62,000 bases of DNA from Adiantum capillus-veneris (Eukaryota > Streptophyta > Polypodiopsida > Polypodiales > Pteridaceae), in assembly GCA_014529385.2 (NCBI GenBank), contig CM043965.1:66426190-66488189 (forward strand), in the 5' to 3' direction. Under the pieces are notes generated by a model that saw nothing but the letters and a program-made list of their open reading frames with translations, was not told the origin of the DNA and ran no database searches. Below are positions 10,451-21,840 of the stretch, piece after piece. The position numbers were made by a program, and so were the translations under genes. Within the stretch, counting starts at the first letter, position 1; each line of letters starts with the position of its first letter.

Positions 10451-11928
10451 TGAAACCAGCCTGTTTAATCCAAAAAGGGCGGTAGACTTTACTTTAAACC
10501 TTGATTTAGCTTTCACCCATTATTAGTCGTCTATTATACCTGCGCTATAGTGACACAAGAGAGGGGAATGGGATACAGATGCTAGAATGCACCTGTATGA
10601 GAAGACCGACACCAGATTGACCCCTAACTTAGGCGCCCCTTTCGGTATTTCTTTATTGTTCAAAAGAGGGAATATACGCTGTGGTTCTTTCCAAGCTGCC
10701 CCGCACAACCTTGGCTGAATTTTGACTGTTCTGGCTTGATTTCGGCAACATAACTGTACTAGAACCCTTCACAGTCAGTATTCCCACGCATTGGCCGACT
10801 TTCCCGACGCATACGGGCACTTTGCAAAACCTGGCGAGAATCTGCAGCATGCTGAATTCTCTGTTTTCAGCACTGAAAATGCGCCAGATCGCCTGTACAG
10901 CGGTCCCCTTGCGTCCCCGAACCTCCTGGGGGTATTAGGGTCTGTTTAGGGCCAAAACCCTAAACCTGCAAAAATACACAGCAGGCTGTAATTTACTGTT
11001 TCGGGCTCCGTTTCGCGTACCGGTCGCATCCTTAGCAAGTCCTCGAGCTCCCGCACCTGTAGGGCTACTTGCCCTTTGAATTGGACGAGATTTCTGGCGT
11101 GAAACCTCTCCGAATTCACCTGTACCTGCGGGGGGATTAGCCGCTAGCTAATCCAGTACCTGTGCAAGAGGCTCTTGCCTCGGCAATCGCGCATGAACCC
11201 ACACAACTGTACATTGGTCAAATGAAGAGCCCACTAGTGGGGCATAACATACTGCCAAAGGGGAGAGAGAGGGCAGTGCGTAGCGTGCAGGGCATCACTC
11301 CTGGCACCGCACTGTGCATAAGAGGGAAAGCAAGCACTCCATAGCTCTTAACCTGTGACAAAATCTGAAAATGAGGCTCTCTCTCCTTCAAATTCAGCGC
11401 CACTTCTTGTTGCATGAGGAAAGTGCACCAGAAGGTGCCACTTGGCACATTTACAAGCATTTTCCCGTTTCGGGGTTGCCGCCTAAAAATCTCCCAACCG
11501 GTTGGCCAGTTGACTTCACGGCAGAGTAAGAAAATGTTCCCTTTGTCATTCCGGAGGTAATGACGCCAACACATTTTCAGGTCCCAAAATAGCAGTTCCC
11601 TAAATTTTAGGAGATGCTGCCATTGTATCTTTCTAGGTCATCCGACCCTCTTTGTACACTGTGGCCACATCCAGAACTGAAATGTAGCCTCTGTAACAAA
11701 GGATTCCACTTTGGCTAGTCAATGACCCCACTTGGCTAACCATAGTCCTTGTCCAACCTTAGTGCTCTCTTGCCCTCAGGCCTGGACTCCCTCTGAACAG
11801 TTCCACACTAGCTATGCAATACAGGGCAGTTAGATTTCCCGAGGGGTGTTTCCAAAAAGTGAAGGTAAATAAATAATAAGAAAGAAATCAACAAAAAGGA
11901 TAGATAGTAGTCACACGCTGGTGACATA
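10451..11928 (-). repeat. Gyp-A 3' LTR
   Basis: It is 1,478 bp, from TGAAACC to GGTGACA on the plus strand. It is bordered on the right by the polypurine tract and on the left by the target duplication ACCCA. Confidence 0.92.
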
Positions 11929-11945
11929 CCCCCCTCTTGAAATCT
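11929..11945 (-). promoter_or_regulatory. Gyp-A polypurine tract
   Basis: On the minus strand TTCAAGAGGGGGGTA directly precedes the 3' LTR. It primes plus-strand DNA synthesis in LTR elements. Confidence 0.85.
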
Positions 11946-12500
11946 CAAACGTCCTCGTTTGCATCTATGTCGTACATGCTTACTGTCAACACTGATGTAT
12001 TCAACACCTCGTCGACACATTTACGACACATACATGCTCATTGTCAACCCTGGTGTATTCAACACCTCGTCGACTCATGTATTGCCTGCGTGTGAACCCT
12101 GTCCCAATGACATAGTGGTAGCTTCGCACTCTGCCATTGCTTTGAGTCACTAACTTTCCAATGACAAAATGGTAGCTGCACATTTTGCCACTGTCTTATA
12201 GTACACGTTGGATCCCGTAACACTTTCGAGCATACCCAAACCGACAGTTTAAGAATGCAGTTACACATGTACTCTTTAATAGAAGCAATCACTGTATCCT
12301 TGTCAAACTGACAAGAAATACTCACTTCTATAGCACTAACCAAACTTTTGGACATTCCATAAGAGCAATTGCCAAACTGACAATCTGTACAGCTCTAACA
12401 TTCATGTAACAGGTATTTCATTTGAGCTCACTTTAAATACCTTGTACATCATTTGTTTCAGAAGCCATTGTCACACTGACAATCCATGTAGCTTTGAAAC
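11946..12500 (-). other. Gyp-A 3' untranslated region
   Basis: No coding frame lies between the pol stop and the polypurine tract. The stretch contains repeated CA(A/C)TGACAA phrases and a repeated AACACCTCGTCGAC segment (12,000-12,075). Confidence 0.7.
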
Positions 12501-15076
12501 TCAAGGGGTCAAGGTAGGTTGCAAATCGAAGGCTTCAAGGTAAAGTGATAACACAGTTGGTGACTCTGCAAGTTCACCTTCTTCCATCCACTTAGCATCC
12601 ATTGGTGGATAGTTTCTGAACTTTACCAAGTAACGCCTAGCAACCTTGCCTTTCACTTTCCTTTCTTTGTGTGCCAAAATCTGTTCCGGGACCAAGATCT
12701 CGTCAAGTTCCTCGACTTCCGGTTGATCTTCAGCTGGCATATCTTCTAGCACATCACCCACATAGGGTCTGAGAAGACTCACATGAAACGCATTGTGAAT
12801 CTTCCAACTGTCAGGCAATTTCAGCCTATATGCAACGTCACTGATTATGTCGCACACTTGAAAAGGCCCATAGTAACGCATGCTGAGCTTTGGAAACGGT
12901 CTTTCCTTGCCCTTCATCTTCTTTAACCTTGCCTTTTCAAAGCGTAAAAGCACCCAATCACCAAGTGAATATACCACTTCACGACGGTGACGATCAGCTG
13001 CTTTCTTTTGTTTTGCCCGAGTCCTTTCTAAGGCCACTTTGACCTTCTTGTACATTTCATCCATGTCCTGAACATACTTATCTGCTTCAAATATCTTGTC
13101 CTTTGTATGTAGTATGGGAGAAACTTTCTTGCCACCTTCAACTATCTCAAAAGGTGCCTTGCCAGTTGATGAATGCACTGTATTATTGTATGCATACTCC
13201 ACCAATGGCAAATACTGCTCCCACTTTCCTTTATGCTCTGACACATAACACTTTAGCAGATCTAGGACAGTAGAATTTGCCTCTTCTGATTGCCCATCTG
13301 TTTGAGGATGAAATGACGAAGAGAATTTGAGCGTTGTGCGCATATTCTCAAACAAGCCTCTCCAGAACAAACTTGTCATGTGTGGATCACGGTCGCTAAC
13401 AATCGACTGTGGCATGCCATGATACTTGAAAATATTGCTCATAAACAAGCGTGCCATCTGATCTGGATTTATCTTCTTCCTGACAGGAATAAAATGAGCC
13501 TGTTTGTTGAATCTGCAAATGATGGTCCAAATACCATCGTTTCCTGTCTGCGTTCTCGGAAGATCAAAGATAAAATCCATAGCAATACTTTCCCATGGTT
13601 TATCTGGAATAGGTAGTGGTTGCAATAACCCTGGTGCCTTTTGCCTGTCAAACTTGACCTTCTGGCATATTAGGCATTCTCGCACAAAGGCATCCACATC
13701 TCTTCTCAATGTAGGCCAATAGAAGAATGTCTCAACCGCTTTAACTGTAGCATCGATGCCACGATGCCCTGCATACGGTGAGACATGACTCTCTTCCATA
13801 ACTTTGCGTCGCAATGGCTTTGTGACACACAATCTGCCATGCATCATCATGAACCCATCTTTGAGAAGATAGTGTTCATGACGTTGTCCTTGCATTAGTT
13901 GCTCGAAGACCCTTGCAAAATCTTCATCATTTTCATACTGTTCTCTCATATCATCAAGTTCATGATGATAAGGAATTGACACAGCTGAAATTTGTGGCTT
14001 CCTTGACAAGGCATCAGCCACAACGTTCTTCTTGCCTTCCACATGCACAATCTGAAAATGAAACATGGACAAGATATTTGCCCATCGCATACGCTTCTCA
14101 GATAACTTTGTCTGTGTCAAGAAGTATCGCAAGGTCTGATGATCCGTTTGGACAACGAAATCTGCACCTAGCAGGTAGTGTTTCCAACTTAAGAGCGCAT
14201 GAATCACAGCCAGTAACTCTTTCTCATAGACCTGCATGGTCATCTCTGGCCCTTGCAAAATTCTGCTCTCATAGGCTACTACCCTGCCATCTTGCATTAG
14301 CACTGCACCAATGCTACTACCACAGGCGTCACACTGGACCACAAATGACTTCCTAAGATCTGGCAACACAATGATTGGATCTGAAGTCATCTTTTCCTTT
14401 AAGAGATTAAAAGCTGAAATCTCTTTGTGTGTCCGTCTAAAGGTGACTGCCTTCTTTTGAAGAGCATGTAAAGGTGAAGCAATCTCAGCGAAATTTCGGA
14501 TAAACCTTCTGTAATAGGAGCATAGTCCCAAGAAGCTTCGGACATCGTACACCGTCTTCAAATTTGGCCATGACTTGATCGCTTCAACTTTTGCAGGATC
14601 CATTCTGACACCATCCTTTGAGACAATGTGTCCCAGAAAGTGAATCTCTTCCAGAAAAAACTCACTTTTCTTTGCATTGATGAGCAACCTATGACTGCGT
14701 AGCTCTTTGAGCACAATGGCCAAGTGATGCCTATGCTCCTCTTCATTCTTTGAGTAGACTATCATATCATCAAAGAATGTACCAACAAACTGCTGGTGTG
14801 GACGGAAAATTCTGTCCATCATCCTATTGAACGTAGCAGGAGCATTTGTGAGACAAAAGGGCATCACTAAAAATTCGTAAAGGCCAAACGTTGTTCTAAA
14901 AGCAGTCTTGTGCACATCCTCTGATCTAATGCGGATCTGATGGTACCCACTCTTTAGATCTATCCTGCTAAACATAGTTGCTCCTTCTAATTGTCCATAA
15001 TATCATCAATTCTAGGTATAGGGAACCTATTCTTGATGGTATTCTTGTTCAGTGCACGGTAGTCGATGCACATACG
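12501..15076 (-). pseudogene. Gyp-A pol: RT, RNase H, integrase, chromodomain-like end
   Basis: The 824-residue frame (12,501-14,975) starts within RT at FSRIDLKSGYHQIRI. Near residue 67 is the catalytic FFDDMIVYS. RNase H follows at about 205-320 (QCDACGSSIGAVL, YEKELLAVIHAL). Integrase has an H/C zinc region near 395-440 (AGHRG, CLICQK), then catalytic Asp near 466 (MDFIFDL), Asp near 528 (SDRDPH) and Glu near 564 (HPQTDGQSEEAN), fitting the D-D-35-E spacing. The C-terminus resembles a chromodomain (LVKFRNYPPMDAKW), as in chromoviruses. Upstream of the frame, a one-base loss near 14,998 and a TAG at 15,077-15,079 cut RT from gag-protease. The palm has MPFCLTNAP where the family usually has Gly. 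Confidence 0.9.
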
Positions 15077-17614
15077 CTATGAGCCATCCTTTTTCTGCAC
15101 CAACAACACTGGAGAACAGAATGGAGATGAACTGGGCTGAATCAGCCCCTTTTCTAACAACTCCTGTACTTGGCCCATTATCTCTTTCTGCTGAGCCGCA
15201 CTAACCCTGTACGGAGGCTTATTTGGTGGGCTACTGCCTAGCACCAAATCTATCGCATGGTCCTCGGGTCTCTCTGGCGGTAATTGAGATGGTAATGAAT
15301 CGGAGAAACAGTCACTATACTGTTGTAAAAACATTGACCTTTCTTTATCTAACACAGATAAATTTGATTCATCACAATCTGACACTTCACGTGCAAAAAC
15401 CAAGTATGCAGAAAGATGCTTTTTCATTACAGAAGTAATAGCAGAAGCTGATATAGTGGGAATAGACTCCCCTTTAAGCTTTACATCCAGAATGTGAGTC
15501 TTTCCCCTGCTCTGTACAGTGATCTTTTTGTTGTAGGCATCCAGGATTCCCTGTACACGAAACAACCAAGGAATACCTAACAACACATCACATCCGTCCA
15601 GTGGCATGATGTAAAATTCTTCAGCATCTACATAGGACTGGATATGTAGACGCAACTTTCCAATGATGGGTGTCACAGCTTCTGTATGGCCAGGACATGC
15701 CAAACCTGCCTCTGCTGTATACCCCATCTCTTCAAGTCTGATTCCCAACTTTGAAGCCAATTCTAGGGAAATGAAGTTGGCTTTGGCACCTGGATCAAAG
15801 AAGATAAGCATTGTTTGATCCTTGACCTTTCCCCATGCTCTGCAAAGCTCACTTGCATCTGAATTTGGCTTGTCGCCCACCATATCTGGCACTAGACCAT
15901 CCATGGGCTTCTTTCCTTTCTTGTCTTCCTTGTCATCAGAATCAACTGGCCTTTTCTTTGTAGGACAATTGTAAGCAATGTGGCCAGGCTGCTCACATAT
16001 AAAGCATTTGTTCTCTGTCCTCAGGACCTTCTTTTGCTCTTCTGACTTGCGAGGAAAACGTCTTTTCCATTTCTTTGCTGGTCCCTTTTCTGATTCAGCC
16101 GTAGCTTTATCTTTCCCTGCGTTGACTGACTCCTGAGTCCCTTTAGGAGCCTCATTGGGAACGTGCTTCTTGGCTGAATTTTTCTTGCCTGATCCTGCCT
16201 TGACGCCAGTGTTAAATTCACAATCTTCTCCCTTGAGCAAATCATTGCTAGGGTTTGCTACCTCGATGAGCTGCGTCAAAGTAGTGACTTTTGTCTTCGT
16301 ACAGTACTTTCTCAATCCTTTAGGTAGGCCACAGCAGTATTTTTCAATCTGTTCTGTCAATGGCACAAACCTATAGGAAGTTACTGGAAGTAGAGCTTTC
16401 CAAAACTTCCGATTGTAATCATCCAGATTTCTGCAAGTGGCAGCATTAAGCTGGTGCCATTCTGTCATGACATCTGCTTCAAAGTCATCAGATAACGATG
16501 CTGCTGCAAAAATCTGCTTGAAGTAAATCCATGTGGACGGAGCTTGCCCTTGAAGCAATAAAGTTGTCCACCATTGTCCCGCATTCCCTGTCAAGAAAGT
16601 GGCTGCCTTGCGGACCTTTGAAGCCTCTGTAAAGTTTCCCCCTGCATAGGCCTTGTCAAACTGCTGGAGGAATGAGAGAGCCTTCTTCCTGTCATCAAAC
16701 CCTGTAAAGGTCCTGAAAGTCACACCTTTGCCACCTTCTTTGTACGGAGTTGGCCTCTCCAGCGGCGTTAAATTGTCATATGGAAGTGACTGAAACATGG
16801 GAACACTATTAGGGTTCATCTGTGTTCCTTGGCCGCTATTAACTTGACCTGGAAACGCCATATTTGGCTGCTGATTTGTAATTCCAGCCATACCAAAATT
16901 TGCCTGTGGCATCCCAAATTGGCCCTGAGTGCTCTGAAACCCTTGTAGCATGCCTGTGACACCATACATGGGGTTAGGCATCATCGTTTGAGCACTCCCG
17001 AACACTGTTCCTGGCGTGTAAAACTGATTTCCAGGTGCATGAGCAGCCATGCTCTGGAATACCGATCCACCTCCAAAATAGCCAGGGTGTACTGAAGGTG
17101 GTGGGAAGACCTGTTGCATAGCCTGTAGGTTGCTTCCCTGCCCATTAGAACCAGCTATAGGCTGCTGAAAGGTGGCGGGCTGAACTGGTACAGCTTGAAA
17201 GACTGGCATCTCAGCCACCTGTTCTTGCACCTTAGGCATAGGTTGTGGAGACTGCATGTTCTCCGTCAAGTGTACAGGTGTTTCCATTGACTGTGCGGTA
17301 TGAATCACCTGTGCTCGAGCCTTAACAGGCTTTTGAATATGATCCAGTGACCCAACTTGTTGAGACGGAACAGGAGGTTGCAGAAAGGCTAAAAACCTCG
17401 GGTTCTGCATTACTTGTGTGAACATAGCCACAGCAGTAGCCAACTGAGTCCTGAATATATCGTCATTTGTCTGTGGTGGTCTTGAGGACTCACCCACTTC
17501 ATGTGTCTGTTGACCCTGTAAAGAGGAAACCTCTTCAGTCACATCATCTGGTCTGTCAGCCATAATTGCAATTCCCTGTGTCTGGTCTATGATCCCCTGT
17601 GTCTTCAAGCCCAA
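15077..17614 (-). CDS. Gyp-A gag-protease polyprotein, ending at the start of RT
   Basis: This is an 845-residue frame. Residues about 60-300 are rich in Gln, Met, Pro and Gly. The gag core lies near 310-480 (FRTFTGFDDRKKALSFLQQF, NAGQWW, LDDYNRKFW). A lysine-rich segment is followed by the CCHC knuckle CFICEQPGHIAYNC near 536-549, which binds RNA. Retropepsin follows near 600-640, with active site FFDPGAKANFIS; most family members have D-S/T-G, here D-P-G. The frame then enters RT (LLEKGLIQPSSSPFCSPV, QKKDGS) and meets TAG where relatives have Trp. The first Met lies 58 bp inside the 5' LTR border, a normal leader length. Gag and protease could still be made. Confidence 0.9.
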   Translation of the reverse strand: MGLKTQGIIDQTQGIAIMADRPDDVTEEVSSLQGQQTHEVGESSRPPQTNDDIFRTQLATAVAMFTQVMQNPRFLAFLQPPVPSQQVGSLDHIQKPVKARAQVIHTAQSMETPVHLTENMQSPQPMPKVQEQVAEMPVFQAVPVQPATFQQPIAGSNGQGSNLQAMQQVFPPPSVHPGYFGGGSVFQSMAAHAPGNQFYTPGTVFGSAQTMMPNPMYGVTGMLQGFQSTQGQFGMPQANFGMAGITNQQPNMAFPGQVNSGQGTQMNPNSVPMFQSLPYDNLTPLERPTPYKEGGKGVTFRTFTGFDDRKKALSFLQQFDKAYAGGNFTEASKVRKAATFLTGNAGQWWTTLLLQGQAPSTWIYFKQIFAAASLSDDFEADVMTEWHQLNAATCRNLDDYNRKFWKALLPVTSYRFVPLTEQIEKYCCGLPKGLRKYCTKTKVTTLTQLIEVANPSNDLLKGEDCEFNTGVKAGSGKKNSAKKHVPNEAPKGTQESVNAGKDKATAESEKGPAKKWKRRFPRKSEEQKKVLRTENKCFICEQPGHIAYNCPTKKRPVDSDDKEDKKGKKPMDGLVPDMVGDKPNSDASELCRAWGKVKDQTMLIFFDPGAKANFISLELASKLGIRLEEMGYTAEAGLACPGHTEAVTPIIGKLRLHIQSYVDAEEFYIMPLDGCDVLLGIPWLFRVQGILDAYNKKITVQSRGKTHILDVKLKGESIPTISASAITSVMKKHLSAYLVFAREVSDCDESNLSVLDKERSMFLQQYSDCFSDSLPSQLPPERPEDHAIDLVLGSSPPNKPPYRVSAAQQKEIMGQVQELLEKGLIQPSSSPFCSPVLLVQKKDGS

Positions 17615-17655
17615 AACTGACCAAGGCTCACTTCTATGGGAAAAAGTGATTTAAT

Positions 17656-17671
17656 CCTGTCGAAGGAACCA
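17656..17671 (-). promoter_or_regulatory. Gyp-A primer-binding site (tRNA not identified)
   Basis: On the minus strand TGGTTCCTTCGACAGG starts directly after the LTR end. It begins with TGG, as expected for pairing with a tRNA CCA end, but it is not the initiator tRNA-Met sequence used by the other elements here, and I cannot name the tRNA. Confidence 0.65.
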
Positions 17672-19147
17672 TGAAACTGGCCTGTTTAATCCAAAAAGGG
17701 CGGTAGACTTTACTTTAAACCTTGATTTAGCTTTCACCCATTATTAGTCGTCTATTATACCTGCGCTATAGTGACACAAGAGAGGGGAATGGGATACAAA
17801 TGCTACAATGCACCTGTATGAGAAGACTGACACCAGATTGGCCCCTAACTTAGGCGCCCCTTTCGGTATTTCTTTATTGTTCAAAAGAGGGAATATACGC
17901 TGTGGTTCTTTCCAAGCTGCCCCGCACAACCTTGGCTGAATTTTGACTGTTCTGGCTTGATTTCGGCAGCATAACTGTACTAGAACCCTTCACAGTCACT
18001 ATTCCCACGCATTGGCCGACTTTCCCGACGCATACGGGCACTTTGCAAAACCTGGCGAGAATCTGCAGCATGCTGAATTCTCTGTTTTCAGCCCTGAAAA
18101 TGCGCCAGATCGCCTGTACAGTGGTCCCCTTGCGTCCCCGAACCTCTTGGAGGTATTAGGGTCCGTTTAGGGCCAAAACCCTAAACCTGCAAAAATACAC
18201 AGCAGGCTGTAATTTACTGTTTCGGGCTCCGTTTCGCGTGCCGGTCGCATCCTTAGCAAGTCCTCGAGCTCCCGCACCTGTAGGGCTACTTGCCCTTTGA
18301 ATTGGACGAGATTTCTGGCGTGAAACCTCTCCGAATTCACCTGTACCTGCGGGGGGATTAGCCGCTAGCTAATCCAGTACCTGTGCAAGAGGCTCTTGCC
18401 TCGGCAATCGCGCATGAACCCACACAACTGTACATTGGTCAAATGAAGAGCCCACTAGTGGGGCATAACATACTGCCAAAGGGGAGAGAGAGGGCAGTGC
18501 GTAGCGTGCAGGGCATCACTCCTGGCACCGCACTGTGCATAAGAGGGAAAGCAAGCACTCCATAGCTCTTAACCTGTGACAAAATCTGAAAATGAGGCTC
18601 TCTCTCCTTCAAATTCAGCGCCACTTCTTGTTGCATGAGGAAAGTGCACCAGAAGGTGCCACTTGGCACATTTACAAGCATTTTCCCGTTTCGGGGTTGC
18701 CGCCTAAAAATCTCCCAACCGGTTGGCCAGTTGACTTCACGGCAGAGTAAGAAAATGTTCCCTTTGTCATTCCGGAGGTAATGACGCCAACACATTTTCA
18801 GGTCCCAAAATAGCAGTTCCCTAAATTTTAGGAGATGCTGCCATTGTATCTTTCTAGGTCATCCGACCCTCTTTGTACACTGTGGCCACATCCAGAACTG
18901 AAATGTAGCCTCTGTAACAAAGGATTCCACTTTGGCTAGTCAATGACCCCACTTGGCTAACCATAGTCCTTGTCCAACCTTAGTGCTCTCTTGCCCTAAG
19001 GCCTGGACTCCCTCTGAACAGTTCCACACTAGCTATGCAATACAGGGCAGTTAGATTTCCCGAGGGGTGTTTCCAAAAAGTGAAGGTAAATAAATAATAA
19101 GAAAGAAATCAACAAAAAGGATAGATAGTAGTCACACGCTGGTGACA
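17672..19147 (-). repeat. Gyp-A 5' LTR
   Basis: It is 1,476 bp and contains the promoter of the element. It differs from the 3' LTR at about 15 sites, of which 14 fall in the first 600 bases of the plus-strand text. Confidence 0.92.
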
Positions 19148-19568
19148 ACCCAACATCAGTAGCATCAATACCCATTAGCATCAGCATCTCACCATTTAGA
19201 CATTGTATCAACATTGTGCAAGAATAAAGAAAGTACTTGCTCTGTCAACAAAGCAAGGGGGCCCTTGAGGATTTGGGACCCGACAATCGGTGTCGTCTCT
19301 TTTCTCTCTCTTTTGTGTCTCTCTCTTTCATTCAATTCATTTCAATTCTTTCAAGTAAAGTAACCCTTGTGTTTGTGCAGAGTACTAGATCCAAGCTAAA
19401 TCCTTAAAACACTTCTGTTGCACCGAACATTTACCAAGGCGCGTATACGTGGCAAAATACCTCGACACAAAGATGCTCCAAAACTCCTAGGCCGTAGCCG
19501 ATCCGAAAGTCGAAGTGGGTCAGTCGTCAATAATGTGCACTCAGTCAAAACCAATAGTCCCAGAGCAG

Positions 19569-19795
19569 GCGTTTCAAAACGCGAGAGACTGGCTTGTAGA
19601 GGGGTGGTGCACGTTGACAAAGGACCTTTCAAACCGCTGCTAGCCGGAGGGCAAAAATCGGTTTGCGTTTCAAAACACTGACGGGAATCGCTAGAGGTCA
19701 AGTAGCAACGCCCAGAGTATCAAAACACAAGGGCAAGGAGGGGATAACTTGAGCTCTACCTTGCGAGGGCTAGCAGTAGCGTTTTAAAACGCTAC
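19569..19795. repeat. Palindrome cluster in Cop-B internal DNA (copy near 19.7 kb)
   Basis: GGCGTTTCAAAACGCG (from 19,569), a related site at about 19,663-19,680, and the perfect 20-bp palindrome GTAGCGTTTTAAAACGCTAC at 19,776-19,795 repeat the same self-complementary core found many times in the other Cop-B copy. Confidence 0.75.
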
Positions 19796-20020
19796 CCACA
19801 AGGAGCATACGTAGGCAACAATGTTCTCAACGCCACAAGAGCTCTCCGACGCCGAAAACGCCGAGGGGGAGATTGATCAACGCCAAGGGAATCCACAACA
19901 CTTTGGAATGCCTCCACTGGAGGAAAGAGAGGATCTCCACGGACAGAGGGAGGAGAGTAAAATGCTATCAACGGCGACTCTTCTCAACGCAAGCTTAACT
20001 CCACCAAGGCTCTAATACCA

Positions 20021-20052
20021 TGTCAAAGTTGAAAATGCGGAAGCGTAGAGAC

Positions 20053-20112
<60 letters not shown>

Positions 20113-20278
20113 CAACCAACCAACCTTGGCAATGAATTGATGATAATACAATGGGGGCTATGTGTGCTTATATAGCCACCTCAATAAATTGCCCTACCCA
20201 GACCTTGAGAAATAAGTAAAATAAATACCTAAAGCCAAAATAAATGGCTATTCACTTGAGATGCTCCAAACTCTAACA
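20021..20278 (-). repeat. Cop-B 5' LTR with (TC)n
   Basis: It is 258 bp. On the minus strand it contains GGCTATATAAGCACAC (TATA box), then the (TC)n tract (20,056-20,110 as GA on the plus strand), then the LTR end. The layout matches the LTR at 44,718-44,947. Confidence 0.8.
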
Positions 20279-21197
20279 TGCCCACGAAGATGAAGTTCTA
20301 CAGAGATTATTTCTTATAGATTACGACGTTTAGAGACCAAGGTTTCGAGGTTTTACTTTGAGACGAGCATAGGAGGCTTGGGCCCGACAAAGATTAAGCT
20401 TGCTTGGCCTACGGCATCGACATTGTACTCTCCAACACGCAACAAAGATTTATACTAGATAACAACCCAACGAGAGGAGAGGCGTCACTGAACCCCTTTC
20501 TCAGTTCTACTCAAAGCCACAATCTCACCATCTACAATATAGCATATCCTCAAGACGGAAGTAGTTTCTTCCATAGAGAGCATAACGTACACCTATAGCA
20601 TGCTAGGGTTAGGATGCATTTTGGGAGCCTCTATATATTCACAGTTTCAGCTGATTACATCAAACTTGTATATGCCCCACCATCTAGGTCATGGTTGCCA
20701 AAAAATTCATTTCTTCAATCAAAGAAACTTACAATACGTTTCACACGTTTCGAAACTTCTATTCAACGTTTCAAAGACAAATGCTTTCTACTAGTGTTTT
20801 TAAATCACATAATCTTGTCCACATGTTACTTTGATTGAAGCTTGCAGCTTCAAGGTTATTTTTTTAATCTTTTGGTCATTTAATGTTGATTTGTGTGTAC
20901 ATGTGTTATCAATGTAAGCTCTAAGCATACATGTTTATGGCTTGACACTCGAAGATGTTGACGAAACTTCTTTTGTGGCGTTTCATAAACTAGTTGTAAC
21001 CATTTATGATTTTGAAACTTATGAAACTCATTTCATTCGAAACGTTTCAAAACTTCATGGTGCACGTAAAACCCGGAGGGAATCTAGACAGGATTTGTAC
21101 TGCGATTCATGGCAGATGGCAACAAGTTTGTTAACTTTGCTCTAATGTACCAAGAGCTACTTTTTGGCCAATTTATGAAAGCAATTGACTTTGTGGG
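20279..21197. other. Unassigned sequence
   Basis: No recognisable protein or element end was found. Several CGTTTCGAAAC or CGTTTCAAAAC-like palindromes (about 20,741-20,779 and 21,039-21,056) recall the Cop-B internal repeat, so it may be old element DNA. The solo LTR at 21,198 is inserted at its right edge. Confidence 0.5.
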
Positions 21198-21840
21198 TGT
21201 CACGGGACGGGCACCACGTGCCAACGGAAAAGAACAGACTGAACAGACTTTTAGCACTTCAATAACAACTGAACTGAAAGAGATAAAAGACACACGAGAT
21301 AGGAAGTGGTGGACTTCCACCTCAAGAGAGCACTGGCCCCTTCTACAGGAAGCATGCCAGAGAATGAGCCCTTGGCTCATATTTAAAAGCAATTACATGA
21401 AAAGCTACAAATTGAAAAGAAACTGCTCCAAAAGTTGGCACCCAAAAGCTGTCAATGCATTTTTCGGAAATCCATATAGCCTGTCAGCACAAAATCCGGG
21501 ACTGTCCGTAGAGTCTACCACGTCATCATGTCACCGCAATTACTGGGTCTTTCTTACAGTTGCCACGTCATCACATTTTTATGCCTCATCTGTGTGTGTG
21601 AGAGGGTCCTACCTTATTTTAATGCCTTTATGTCACTTGGGCCCCATCGAACAGAATCCCACAAGTTGGTGGGAACTCTTCTTTAAAAATAGGCCACTCA
21701 GCAAGACTTTGTAAGTTGGTAAAACTTCTTCTGTTGCTTCTGCTTCTTCTGTTGTTTCCTCTTAGGGTTTAGGCCCCTCGGCTAGGATCTGCAAGTTGGC
21801 TCCGCTCTTCGGTGGCTTGACACGTCAGCAGTTTGCGACA
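21198..21840 (-). repeat. Solo LTR of the Gyp-B family with perfect target duplication
   Basis: TGTCACGGGAC to TTTGCGACA, 643 bp, is flanked on both sides by GTGGG (21,193-21,197 and 21,841-21,845). It is related in sequence and order to the LTRs at 37,724-38,419 and 45,595-46,272. No primer site or polypurine tract flanks it, so the internal region was lost by LTR-LTR recombination. Confidence 0.88.

Larger units (their letters stand above)
10451..19147 (-). mobile_element. Nearly intact Ty3/gypsy retrotransposon Gyp-A
   Basis: LTRs at 10,451-11,928 and 17,672-19,147 are flanked by the 5-bp target duplication ACCCA (10,446-10,450 and 19,148-19,152). Both begin TG and end CA. Order on the minus strand is 5' LTR, gag with zinc knuckle, protease, RT, RNase H, integrase, chromodomain-like end, polypurine tract, 3' LTR, which is the Ty3/gypsy gene order. 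The LTRs differ at about 15 sites by eye, so the insertion is fairly recent. Two lesions at the start of RT make the copy non-coding for a full pol. Confidence 0.93.
19401..20278 (-). mobile_element. 5' part of a Cop-B LTR element
   Basis: On the minus strand an LTR (20,021-20,278) starts TGTTAGAGTTTGGAGCATCTC and ends TTTGACA. It is followed by TGGTATTAGAGC (20,009-20,020), a one-mismatch initiator tRNA-Met primer site, then a leader CTTGGTGGAG shared with the Cop-B element at 42,985. The internal part, to about 19,401, has palindromes around GCGTTTTAAAACGC and no pol. The other LTR is not visible, so the copy is truncated on the left. Confidence 0.75.

Noticed and set aside
13380-14356. Plus-strand frames of 60-150 codons across the Gyp-A pol region
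   Set aside because: They are antisense shadows of the RT-integrase frame, which carries the conserved motifs.
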